Shown one piece after another: positions 1 through 5,406 of a stretch of DNA of 7,739 nt (the stretch's first letter is position 1; every line of letters starts with the position of its first letter). Source of the stretch: Methanoregula sp. (lineage in GTDB: Archaea > Halobacteriota > Methanomicrobia > Methanomicrobiales > Methanospirillaceae); assembly GCA_026394635.1 (NCBI GenBank), contig JAPKXV010000289.1, forward strand, positions 14,294-22,032, given 5' to 3'. The notes below the pieces were generated by a model. That model was not told where the DNA came from. It saw only the letters and a program-made list of their open reading frames with translations, and ran no database searches. The translations under genes and the position numbers were made by a program.

Positions 1-68
1 CAAAGAGGTTTTTATGTCGGTTAAATTTGGATATTTGCATCCTCAAACTTAAAAGAATCACGCTGATG

Positions 69-75
69 AAAAAAA
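69..75 (-). terminator. T-tract terminator after the fumarase genes
   Basis: On the minus strand a run of seven T lies 25 bases past the stop codon of the fumarase beta gene. Archaeal RNA polymerase can terminate on T-rich tracts without a hairpin, and I see no strong stem in front of it. The rest of the left edge (1-99) is AT-rich and holds no gene I can support. Confidence 0.45.
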
Positions 76-99
76 CCTATTTATTATAAACGATCGGGT

Positions 100-651
100 T
101 CAGGCTTTCCGGTACCGGTCGAATGCCTTCCCGGCAGCAACCCGCACCGTCTCAAAAATGTCGCCGCCCTTCGCATCGATCCCGACAGTAAGCGGCAGGT
201 GATCCAGCTCAATAATCCAGACCGCCTCTGCCATCCCGAGATCCTCGTAATAAACTCCTTTGAGCCTCATATGGGAAGCGGCAAGCGCAGCACACCCACC
301 GGTGAACGCAAGATAGACCCCCTTTCCTTTGAGCTGCTCCCGCACAGCGCTCCCCATGCCCCCTTTCCCAATCAGGGCATTGACGCCGGCATCGATGAGG
401 AACTTTGAGAGCAGGTTCATCCGTGCCGATGTCGTTGGCCCGGCAGCGATGATCCGGTTATCCTGCATGACCGGTCCGCAGTGGTAGACTGCCGCGCCTT
501 TGGGATCGAACGGGATACCGTCTTTCATCATCCGCAGATGCGCCTCGTCACGTGCGGTATACACCATGCCGGAGAGCTCCACGTGGTCACCGGCTGAAAG
601 TGCCAGGACCTCCGCGCCGAGCGGGGTTTTCAGCTGCACCGGCTTCTTCAT
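100..651 (-). CDS. Fumarate hydratase (class I), beta subunit
   Basis: This is the smaller subunit of a two-subunit, oxygen-sensitive [4Fe-4S] fumarase, which in the cytoplasm interconverts fumarate and malate in the partial citric acid cycle that methanogens use for biosynthesis. The 183 residues match the C-terminal domain of single-chain class I fumarases. Visible motifs are TARDEAH (about 32-38), GPTTSARMN (71-79), GKGGMG (95-100) and GGCAAL (118-123), the pattern shared by fumarase and tartrate dehydratase beta subunits. The start is well supported: its ATG overlaps the TGA of the alpha gene (ATGA), and a GAGGTGA ribosome binding site lies 7 bases upstream inside the alpha gene. The overlap indicates translational coupling and equal amounts of both subunits. 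L(+)-tartrate dehydratase beta (TtdB) is the main alternative, but fumarase is far likelier in a methanogen. No damage is seen. Confidence 0.93.
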   Translation of the reverse strand: MKKPVQLKTPLGAEVLALSAGDHVELSGMVYTARDEAHLRMMKDGIPFDPKGAAVYHCGPVMQDNRIIAAGPTTSARMNLLSKFLIDAGVNALIGKGGMGSAVREQLKGKGVYLAFTGGCAALAASHMRLKGVYYEDLGMAEAVWIIELDHLPLTVGIDAKGGDIFETVRVAAGKAFDRYRKA

Positions 652-1487
652 TCCCGCTTCACCTCAACCGTTGCCCGCCGGTTCGCCCAGCACTGGACGT
701 TGACGGCAACGGGAAGCGAAGCCGTATGGCACGCGGCGGTCTTCACCTTGACGGCGAGCGCGGTTGTATCGCCTCCAAGACCCATAGGGCCGATCCCGAG
801 CGTGTTCACCATATCGCAGAGCTGCTGCTCGAAATCAGTCATCTTATCAATCGGGAGTAGCAGCGCCTCTTTTGCAAGTGCTGCCGCGCCATCGAATGTC
901 CCGCCGATCCCAACACCCAGTACTACGGGCGGGCAGGGTCTTCCCTCTGCGAGCAGCATGGTCTCGACAACGAACTTCCCGATCTCATCCTTCTGGGAGG
1001 GGAGGAGCATCGCGATCCGGGAGACATTTTCCGCACCAGCTCCCTTGGGCAGGACGGTGACGGTAAGCGTCTCGCCGGGCTTTACGTGGATAGCAGGCAT
1101 GCCGGCACCGGTGTTATCGTTTGAGTTGTTGCGGGTGAGCGCATCCACAACATTCGGGCGGAGCGGCACGTCAGTGGTCGCCCGGCGTACTCCCTTTGCA
1201 ACTGCATGGTACAGGTCAGGGGTCAAAGGGATATCCGGCGGGATCGTGAGGTACACCACCGGCACACCGGTATCCTGACAGAGGGGGACATTCAGCCGTT
1301 CTGCCTCTGCAATATTTTTGATAATGTTGGATAACTCGCCCTTTGCCACCGGGTTTGTCTCTGCTGCTGCAGCCCGGAGAATCGCACGCTTCACGTCCGA
1401 AGGAAGGAAGATCACCGCTTCCCGGAATGCTTCTGCGATCGCTCCTGCGACCCGTTCGTACAGGGTCCTCTTGGTGCTTTTCACCAT
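648..1487 (-). CDS. Fumarate hydratase (class I), alpha subunit
   Basis: This is the larger, iron-sulfur-carrying subunit of class I fumarase, which pairs with the beta subunit encoded by the next, 4-base-overlapping gene. The 279 residues fit the usual alpha-subunit length. Three cysteines sit in the motifs expected to ligate the [4Fe-4S] cluster: LCQDTG (Cys70), GRPCPP (Cys185) and AACHTASLPVAVN (Cys253). Other family motifs are NNSNDNTGAGMPAIH (120-134), KGAGAENVSR (148-157) and GVGIGGTFDGAA (191-202). Cys224 and Cys266 are extra and have no role I can assign. The ATG at 1487 is chosen because the family N-terminus begins close by. No clear ribosome binding site precedes it, so the transcript may be leaderless or have a weak site. 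Tartrate dehydratase alpha (TtdA) is the alternative. The substrate fumarate is also a product of ArgH, encoded at 5988-7469. Confidence 0.94.
   Translation of the reverse strand: MVKSTKRTLYERVAGAIAEAFREAVIFLPSDVKRAILRAAAAETNPVAKGELSNIIKNIAEAERLNVPLCQDTGVPVVYLTIPPDIPLTPDLYHAVAKGVRRATTDVPLRPNVVDALTRNNSNDNTGAGMPAIHVKPGETLTVTVLPKGAGAENVSRIAMLLPSQKDEIGKFVVETMLLAEGRPCPPVVLGVGIGGTFDGAAALAKEALLLPIDKMTDFEQQLCDMVNTLGIGPMGLGGDTTALAVKVKTAACHTASLPVAVNVQCWANRRATVEVKRE
659..665 (-). promoter_or_regulatory. Ribosome binding site of fumarase beta
   Basis: GAGGTGA on the minus strand is complementary to the usual archaeal 16S rRNA 3' end. It lies 7 bases before the beta-subunit ATG at 651, inside the end of the alpha gene, and fixes that start. 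Confidence 0.75.
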
Positions 1488-1511
1488 CAGAACATAGTGA
1501 GAGAAGGACGG

Positions 1512-1523
1512 GGATAATGATTT
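1512..1523 (-). promoter_or_regulatory. Weak TATA-like promoter candidate for the fumarase genes
   Basis: The minus strand reads AAATCATTATCC about 30 bases ahead of the alpha-subunit ATG. That spacing would give a transcript starting at or near the ATG, consistent with the absence of a ribosome binding site there. The match to the methanogen TATA box (TTTATATA-like) is poor, so this is only a candidate. Confidence 0.2.
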
Positions 1524-1571
1524 GGGAGGGCGGGTCCGGTACCTTCCGATTCAGAACCTATCCGGCGCCGC

Positions 1572-1599
1572 GAGTGTGCAGAGTCTGGAAGAGTCTGTT
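1572..1599. repeat. Three near-copies of GAGTCTG at about one helical turn
   Basis: GAGTGTGCA, GAGTCTGGA and GAGTCTGTT follow one another at spacings of 9 and 10 bases, and AGAGTCTG is exact in two of them (1580-1587 and 1590-1597). They lie in the 151-base gap upstream of the fumarase alpha gene, beside the rpl10e terminator. Such phasing could suit a protein binding on one face of the helix, or could be chance. Confidence 0.3.
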
Positions 1600-1601
1600 A
1601 T

Positions 1602-1617
1602 AAAAAAATAAAAAAAA
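1602..1617 (-). terminator. Double T-tract terminator after rpl10e
   Basis: Read on the minus strand, eight T, one A and seven T follow the L10e stop codon by about 21 bases. This is a typical archaeal intrinsic termination signal and separates rpl10e from the fumarase unit. The TTTATAA at its far end could also act as a TATA-like element for the fumarase genes with a leader of roughly 90 bases, but that is speculative. Confidence 0.65.
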
Positions 1618-1638
1618 CAAACACGACCGGGGCAAAAA

Positions 1639-2409
1639 TTACCTCTTACCCCTTCCGCCTTTAGAGTGTTCTGCGCCTTTCTTCTCTTCAGCACCCTTCT
1701 TCTCATCGCCTTTTGCCGGCGCGGCTCCCTTCTTATCATCAGCACCCTTCGCCGGCTCCTTACCGCCCCTGGCTACTCTGCCACCCTTGTGGTCCTCCGC
1801 ACCCTTGGGTGCCGCCTCAGCTTCCTTTAGCTCTTCCGCAGCAACAACCGGAGCGGCGACGACCTTCTCTTCAGAGAACTTGGGGGCGATGATCCTTCCA
1901 CTCACCTTGATGGTGCTCACCTTGAGGTGGGATGGGGACGGCAGCTTGTGTGCACCGTTGCGGAGCGCTTCCTTGACCTTCTCCAGGTATGTCGGGGTGG
2001 AAAAGACCGTGAAGATACGCTGGTTTGACGCGACGCGTGCGGCGGTACCGACTGCCTTGCCGAATGCGAGGCGCATCCCTTCAGAGACACGGTCAGCACC
2101 GGCGCCGGTTGCCTGCTTGTTCTCGCGGAGGACATGGTGGGGATAGACCCGGACCTTGAAGTGGAAGTTCGCCCTTCCCACCTCCTTCATCAGCCGGCGG
2201 TTGATGCTGATGCGAGCGGCTTCAAGCGCCGAGTGCCGGACCTGGCACGCTTCTTCGATGACCAGATCGACCTGCGTCGGAAACTCCTGCGTGAGGTTGC
2301 CCATCTCAAACTGTACGATCTTGCTTCCCGGAACACCGCCCATATACTCACGCCGCGTATAGGCTTTTTTTGAAATGTTCCTGTACATCCTTGCCGGTTT
2401 TCTAACCAT
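1639..2409 (-). CDS. rpl10e: Large-subunit ribosomal protein L10e (uL16 family) with a long charged C-terminal tail
   Basis: This is the archaeal/eukaryotic L10e (uL16) protein of the 50S subunit, which binds 23S rRNA near the tRNA and factor-binding region. Residues 1-177 cover a normal full-length protein. The N-terminus contains MYRNISKKAYTRREYMGGVPGSKI, split here as residues 8-20 and 21-31. The diagnostic loop region HHVLRENKQATGAGADR (91-107) is followed by a helix rich in small residues (108-127). Archaeal members are usually about 165-180 residues, and this one is 256. Residues 178-256 form a low-complexity tail of Lys, Gly, Ala, Glu and Asp with recurring KGA(D/E)-type units and a basic end (GGRGKR). 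The reading frame stays open and runs straight to its own stop and terminator, so it is not a read-through into another gene. The ATG at 2409 has AAGGAG 9 bases upstream. It lies between the ABC importer genes and its own terminator, probably with its own promoter. Confidence 0.95.
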   Translation of the reverse strand: MVRKPARMYRNISKKAYTRREYMGGVPGSKIVQFEMGNLTQEFPTQVDLVIEEACQVRHSALEAARISINRRLMKEVGRANFHFKVRVYPHHVLRENKQATGAGADRVSEGMRLAFGKAVGTAARVASNQRIFTVFSTPTYLEKVKEALRNGAHKLPSPSHLKVSTIKVSGRIIAPKFSEEKVVAAPVVAAEELKEAEAAPKGAEDHKGGRVARGGKEPAKGADDKKGAAPAKGDEKKGAEEKKGAEHSKGGRGKR

Positions 2410-2418
2410 CGCGTCCTA

Positions 2419-2424
2419 CTCCTT
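2419..2424 (-). promoter_or_regulatory. Ribosome binding site of rpl10e
   Basis: AAGGAG on the minus strand lies 9 bases before the ATG at 2409 and supports that start. Its presence means the transcript begins upstream of here, so the message is not leaderless. Confidence 0.6.
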
Positions 2425-2496
2425 GTTATCAGCATAAAATGGCATAAACATCCAAAAAGGGATCGGAAATTCATGCCGCACGATATCGTAAACTGC

Positions 2497-2506
2497 TTTT
2501 ATAAAA
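2497..2506 (-). promoter_or_regulatory. Candidate TATA box for rpl10e
   Basis: The perfect palindrome TTTTATAAAA lies in the 119-base gap between the end of the ABC ATPase gene and rpl10e. An archaeal TATA box here would place the transcript start near 2475 and give an untranslated leader of about 65 bases containing the ribosome binding site. I see no strong terminator for the ABC operon in the gap, so some read-through into rpl10e is possible. Confidence 0.4.
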
Positions 2507-2528
2507 TGGAGATGTAGCGTATTAAACC

Positions 2529-3293
2529 TTACGGGAGTGTGCACTTTGGCTGGTTGATAAGATCAAGGACCAACCGCCTCACTTTTGCAAATTCTACACT
2601 CGTCCGGTCCCGTGGCCTGGGCTGATCGATTGAGAAGACCTCGCAAATCCGCCCGGGACGCGGGGTCAGAACGATAATCCGGTCCGCCATAAAAACTGCC
2701 TCGTCCACGCTGTGGGTAATGAAGATGATCGTCTTTTTTGTCTTCTCCCAGATCCCAAGGAGCTCGTGCTGGAGCATGTTCCGGGTCTGGGCGTCGAGCG
2801 CCCCGAACGGTTCGTCCATCAAGAGCACCACCGGGTCCAGCGCGAGTGCCCGTGCAACCGCGACCCGCTGCCGCATCCCACCGGAGAGCTCGGACGGGTA
2901 GCTCTTCGCAAACGGGGTTAAGCCAACGAGATCGAGATACTGTTCCGCGAGCCGGTATCGTTCGTCCCTCTCCATGCCCTGCATTTCGAGGCCGAACGCG
3001 ACATTGTCGAGAATATTGCGCCACGGGAAGAGCGAGTATTCCTGGAATACGATCCCGATCCGGGGGTCAGGCCCCGTGATCCGCTCTCCGTCCAGCAGGA
3101 TCTCGCCGCCAGTTGCTGTATCAAGGCCGGCAATCATCCGGAGCAGCGTGGTCTTCCCGCAACCGGAAGGGCCCAGCACGCAGAGGAACTCCTTGTCGCT
3201 GACGGTGAGATTGAGATGCTCGATCGCCGTCAGTGCAGTCCCGTCATCGCGGGGGAAAGTCTGGGTGAGGTTTTGTATGACAAGTTCGCCCAT
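2529..3293 (-). CDS. ABC importer ATPase, nitrate/taurine/sulfonate class
   Basis: This is the cytoplasmic ATP-hydrolysing subunit that would work as a dimer under the permease encoded just upstream. All motifs are intact in 254 residues: Walker A GPSGCGKTT (41-49), Q-loop Gln84 in VFQEYSLFPW, the signature LSGGMRQR (136-143), Walker B VVLLMDEPFGALD (155-167) and H-loop His194 in ITHSVDEA. The LFPWRN segment after the Q-loop and the DEPFGALDAQTR stretch are typical of the SsuB/TauB/NrtD group. The ATG at 3293 follows the permease TGA with no gap. A strong GGAGGTG ribosome binding site (3300-3306) lies 6 bases upstream inside the permease gene, so the two genes are translated together. The substrate cannot be told from the ATPase. 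No specific gene symbol is justified. Confidence 0.93.
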   Translation of the reverse strand: MGELVIQNLTQTFPRDDGTALTAIEHLNLTVSDKEFLCVLGPSGCGKTTLLRMIAGLDTATGGEILLDGERITGPDPRIGIVFQEYSLFPWRNILDNVAFGLEMQGMERDERYRLAEQYLDLVGLTPFAKSYPSELSGGMRQRVAVARALALDPVVLLMDEPFGALDAQTRNMLQHELLGIWEKTKKTIIFITHSVDEAVFMADRIIVLTPRPGRICEVFSIDQPRPRDRTSVEFAKVRRLVLDLINQPKCTLP

Positions 3294-4094
3294 TCATGCC
3301 ACCTCCCCGGTCCGCCATTTCAGGAACTGCCAGTCGATCCAGTACCGGAAGAGCATGTCGAAGGCAAGGCCGATGAGCCCCAGCAGGATCATGTACACGA
3401 CCACGGAATCCATCTGGTGGAGGTTGTAGAAGAACCAGAGCTTCTGCCCGAGCCCGTACTTCGAGACCCCGAAGAGCTCAGCGGCGACAAGGCACATCCA
3501 GCCCACCCCGGTTGCGATCCGGATGCCGGCGGCAACTGAGGGGAGTGCTGACGGGAACGCAATATACCGGATCAGGTCCCGGTTCTTTGTGCACCCGAGC
3601 ATCTTTCCGGCCTCAACAAAGATCCTCGGCACGCTCCTAAAGCCGGTATACGTGTTGATAAGAACGGGGAAAACCGCCCCGATGAAGATCACGAATCCTG
3701 CCGATGCATTGGTAAGGCCAAACCAGACGATCGCAAATGGGATCCATGCAAGGGGCGGGATTGGGCGCAGTATCTCGATAATGGGGTCGAGGAAGGCATC
3801 GATCCGTCGGTTCCACCCCATCGCAATCCCGATCGGGATGCCGATGACAAGCGCTGCACCAATGCCGATCGCAAAGTGGAGCAGGCTCACCTCGATATCC
3901 ATGAGAAGTGTCCCGCTCTGGACAAGGCTGATGAATGCAAGGATGACATCGGAGGGTGATGGCAGGTAGAAGACATCCCCGACGATGAATTCGGCAATAA
4001 TTTCCCAGAGAATAAGGGCGAGGATTATGGCGAGTGCGCCGAGCCAGCGTTCAGGTTTCCTTGTCTGTGCGTGGTTCACCGGTGCCCACCCCAT
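3294..4094 (-). CDS. ABC importer permease, nitrate/taurine/sulfonate class
   Basis: This is the integral membrane subunit forming the translocation path of the importer. The 266 residues start with a short polar cytoplasmic stretch (1-16). Roughly six hydrophobic segments follow, at about 17-38, 69-93, 114-125, 129-147, 196-211 and 231-250. The cytoplasmic coupling loop that contacts the ATPase is visible as EAGKMLGCTKNRDLIRYIAF (162-181), followed by the PSALPSVAAGIR stretch found in SsuC/TauC/NrtB-type BPD_transp_1 permeases. The RPIPPLAWIPFAIVWFGL region (109-126) is also characteristic of that group. The ATG at 4094 has a modest AGGA 6 bases upstream. A GTG at codon 6 is a possible alternative. 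It follows the binding-protein gene after 118 bases and abuts the ATPase gene, the usual order for such operons. Confidence 0.92.
   Translation of the reverse strand: MGWAPVNHAQTRKPERWLGALAIILALILWEIIAEFIVGDVFYLPSPSDVILAFISLVQSGTLLMDIEVSLLHFAIGIGAALVIGIPIGIAMGWNRRIDAFLDPIIEILRPIPPLAWIPFAIVWFGLTNASAGFVIFIGAVFPVLINTYTGFRSVPRIFVEAGKMLGCTKNRDLIRYIAFPSALPSVAAGIRIATGVGWMCLVAAELFGVSKYGLGQKLWFFYNLHQMDSVVVYMILLGLIGLAFDMLFRYWIDWQFLKWRTGEVA
3300..3306 (-). promoter_or_regulatory. Ribosome binding site of the ABC ATPase
   Basis: GGAGGTG on the minus strand, a strong match to the archaeal anti-Shine-Dalgarno, sits within the last codons of the permease gene and 6 bases before the ATPase ATG. It decides that start and indicates coupled translation. 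Confidence 0.8.
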
Positions 4095-4139
4095 AATAAT
4101 CCTGAAACATCATGGCCGGCAAAAAAGAAGAGCGCACCC

Positions 4140-4156
4140 ATGAGATCCTGCCTCAT
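4140..4156. repeat. Small inverted repeat ATGAG-7-CTCAT
   Basis: ATGAG and CTCAT arms of 5 bases flank a 7-base loop, with two further possible pairs outside one mismatch. It lies 6 bases from the hairpin at 4163-4179, in the gap between binding-protein and permease genes, and would form in the operon messenger RNA. It is weak on its own. Confidence 0.35.
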
Positions 4157-4162
4157 TGGTTA

Positions 4163-4179
4163 CATGTTCAAACAACATG
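4163..4179. repeat. Inverted repeat CATGTT-5-AACATG between ABC genes
   Basis: Perfect 6-base arms flank a 5-base loop (CAAAC). On the operon message this could form a hairpin downstream of the binding-protein gene. Such hairpins often protect the upstream message or reduce downstream expression, so that the binding protein is made in excess. As DNA it could instead be a protein binding site. Function is inferred from position only. Confidence 0.5.
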
Positions 4180-4212
4180 AGTGTTTGGATAGGATACAGG
4201 AAAAAAGAAGGA

Positions 4213-5205
4213 TTATCCCTTCACTTTCTTGTAGAACGTCAGGTCAAAGAGCTGGTCTTGGGTGAGCGGGTTCTTGATGTACTTGAGGTCATACTGGATC
4301 TTCGCGTAGTCCATGACGGGGCTGATAATGATGCTCGGGTCAGTGACAAAGTCGCCATCCCAGTCTCTTAAAGAGGCCTTGACATCTTCGATCTTTGCGC
4401 TGTTCTTTTTCGCATAGATCGCTGCTGTTTCATCAGGGTTCTTAATAGCGAAATCAGAGGCTTTGATGTGCGTCTTCACGATCTGTTCCACGATCTCCGG
4501 GTGCTCCCGGATCAGTTTGCCACTGACAACAAGAACGCAACAGGTATGGTTGGGGTACATCTCACCGGACTGGACAATTGTCTTTCCCTTACCCAGAGCT
4601 TTGATCTGGGACGGGGACGGGTGCGGGAGGAAGACAGCATCAACCTTGCCGGCTGTGATCGCGGTAACAGCGTCACCGGGCCCCATACCGACGATCTCGA
4701 GGTCCTTATCAGCATCGATGTTGTTCTTCTTTAACCAGTCGCGCAGGATTGTGTCCTGGATCGTGCCTGCCTGGAATGTCGCGATCTTTAAGCCCTTGAG
4801 GGATTGCGGGCCGGTATAATTGAGTCCTGTGCGGAGAACGAGATCGGAGCCTTCCGTGTTTACAGCAGCGACAATCTTTGCGTCAAGGCCGCTGCTGACC
4901 GCTGAAAGGACCGGGGCTGCGCCGACATAGGCGACATCAATGTCACCGGCAAGCATCGCCTGCATCTCCGGAGCGCCGGTGGGGAAGAGATAGTCCGTCA
5001 CGTTCTGCACACCCAAGGGTGCAAGGTCCTGCTGCCACCAGCCTTTATCCATCGCTATCATATGGGCTACCTGGTGGGTGCTGGGCTGGTACCCGATCCG
5101 GACTTCGGTCACTTTGGAGGTTGTCTGCGGCTGGGTGCAGCCGGCGGTTAACATTACAAGTGCAACTGCCAGAATGGCAAGCGTTGCAAGAGAGATTCTT
5201 TTCAT
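4213..5205 (-). CDS. Lipoprotein substrate-binding protein of an ABC importer, nitrate/taurine/sulfonate class
   Basis: This extracytoplasmic protein captures the substrate and hands it to the permease. The N-terminus is a lipoprotein signal: Lys-Arg, a hydrophobic stretch (4-20) and a lipobox LTAGC with Cys23 as the lipidated residue, followed by a Thr/Gln/Ser-rich linker. The mature part has the type II binding fold of the SsuA/TauA/NMT1 family: EVRIGYQPSTH (34-44) as first strand, TGAPEMQAMLAGDIDVAYVGAAP (76-98), LKGLKIAT (136-143), and GKVDAVFLPHPS (186-197). The family binds sulfonates, taurine, nitrate, bicarbonate and pyrimidine precursors, so the ligand is open. A sulfonate, including coenzyme M in a methanogen, is only a hypothesis. 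Adjacent cysteines (222-223) are unusual for an exported protein. No ribosome binding site precedes the ATG, suggesting a leaderless transcript. It heads the operon and is divergent from the regulator gene. Confidence 0.92.
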   Translation of the reverse strand: MKRISLATLAILAVALVMLTAGCTQPQTTSKVTEVRIGYQPSTHQVAHMIAMDKGWWQQDLAPLGVQNVTDYLFPTGAPEMQAMLAGDIDVAYVGAAPVLSAVSSGLDAKIVAAVNTEGSDLVLRTGLNYTGPQSLKGLKIATFQAGTIQDTILRDWLKKNNIDADKDLEIVGMGPGDAVTAITAGKVDAVFLPHPSPSQIKALGKGKTIVQSGEMYPNHTCCVLVVSGKLIREHPEIVEQIVKTHIKASDFAIKNPDETAAIYAKKNSAKIEDVKASLRDWDGDFVTDPSIIISPVMDYAKIQYDLKYIKNPLTQDQLFDLTFYKKVKG

Positions 5206-5229
5206 GCGGGAACTGTTGTGCGGGCACTC

Positions 5230-5240
5230 TTAAAAAATAT
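5230..5240 (-). promoter_or_regulatory. Candidate TATA box of the ABC importer operon
   Basis: The minus strand reads ATATTTTTTAA about 25-35 bases ahead of the binding-protein ATG. A transcript from here would start nearly at the ATG, which agrees with the absence of a ribosome binding site. The match to the methanogen consensus is moderate. Confidence 0.35.
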
Positions 5241-5270
5241 CCGATTTGGACAATTTTTCTCTCTTTTTGT

Positions 5271-5308
5271 GATAATATATCCAGATAAACTTCACAATTG
5301 GATAATAT
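5271..5308 (+). repeat. GATAATAT direct repeat
   Basis: GATAATAT occurs at 5271-5278 and 5301-5308, exactly 30 bases (about three helical turns) apart, in the middle of the divergent promoter region. In such AT-rich sequence chance is possible, but the phasing would suit paired binding of one protein. Confidence 0.3.
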
Positions 5309-5365
5309 TTTTTTCCAAAAAAGTTGATGGGGCTGGTATCTTTTTGATCTTTTTTGGCACAATAA

Positions 5366-5380
5366 TGAAAAAATTTTTCA
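5366..5380. promoter_or_regulatory. Perfect odd palindrome TGAAAAA-A-TTTTTCA, operator candidate
   Basis: Seven-base arms around a single central A lie 27-41 bases before the regulator ATG, touching the presumed TATA box on its upstream side, where TFB would bind. A dimeric helix-turn-helix repressor binding here would compete with transcription initiation. The regulator's own product is the obvious candidate, but this is inference from position. Confidence 0.4.
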
Positions 5381-5390
5381 GGATTTATCA
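5381..5390 (+). promoter_or_regulatory. Candidate TATA box for the regulator-argH-gatD unit
   Basis: GGATTTATCA is centred about 21-22 bases before the ATG at 5407. No ribosome binding site precedes that ATG, so the transcript is probably leaderless and starts at or very near the A of the ATG. Confidence 0.4.
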
Positions 5391-5406
5391 CAATTGTACT
5401 TAGTAT

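Larger units (their letters stand above)
4121..4210 (-). repeat. Ten-base direct repeat CTTCTTTTTT flanking the gap between binding-protein and permease genes
   Basis: On the minus strand CTTCTTTTTT occurs at 4210-4201, just after the binding-protein stop, and again at 4130-4121, ahead of the permease start, exactly 80 bases apart. Each ends in six T. They could act as weak terminators that lower expression of the permease and ATPase relative to the binding protein. They could also be traces of a short duplication, but the sequence between them does not repeat. Confidence 0.5.
5292..5396 (+). repeat. TCACAATTG direct repeat in the divergent promoter region
   Basis: The nine bases TCACAATTG occur at 5292-5300 and 5388-5396. 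The second copy contains the palindrome ACAATTGT (5390-5397) and lies between the presumed TATA box and start codon of the regulator, where a bound protein would block transcription. Shorter CACAAT matches occur at 5358, 5411 and, before argH, at 5945. Confidence 0.4.

Noticed and set aside
1..99. Short open stretches at the left edge (plus strand ATG at 14, minus strand ATG at 40 running off the edge)
   Set aside because: They have 12-13 codons only, in AT-rich sequence. A gene beginning at 40 on the minus strand cannot be judged from 13 codons, and I recognise nothing in it.
109..118. Ten-base palindrome CCGGTACCGG and other GGTACC sites (about 1538, 7632 and 7658)
   Set aside because: Most lie in coding sequence where codons explain them, and four GGTACC sites in 7.7 kb of GC-rich DNA are not remarkable.
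700..1278. Plus-strand open frame of 192 codons opposite the fumarase alpha gene
   Set aside because: It is an antisense shadow of a clearly conserved gene. It is rich in Ser, Pro, Thr and Arg from codon structure and has no recognisable domain.
1649..1878. L10e tail as a frameshift product or fusion with another gene
   Set aside because: The frame is continuous from the conserved core to a TAA followed by a strong T-tract terminator. The tail is low-complexity and resembles no separate domain.
5206..5406. Small RNA, tRNA or CRISPR array in the divergent AT-rich gap
   Set aside because: There are no cloverleaf arms, no regularly spaced repeats of 25-40 bases and no GC-rich stable stem. The short repeats present fit promoter elements better.
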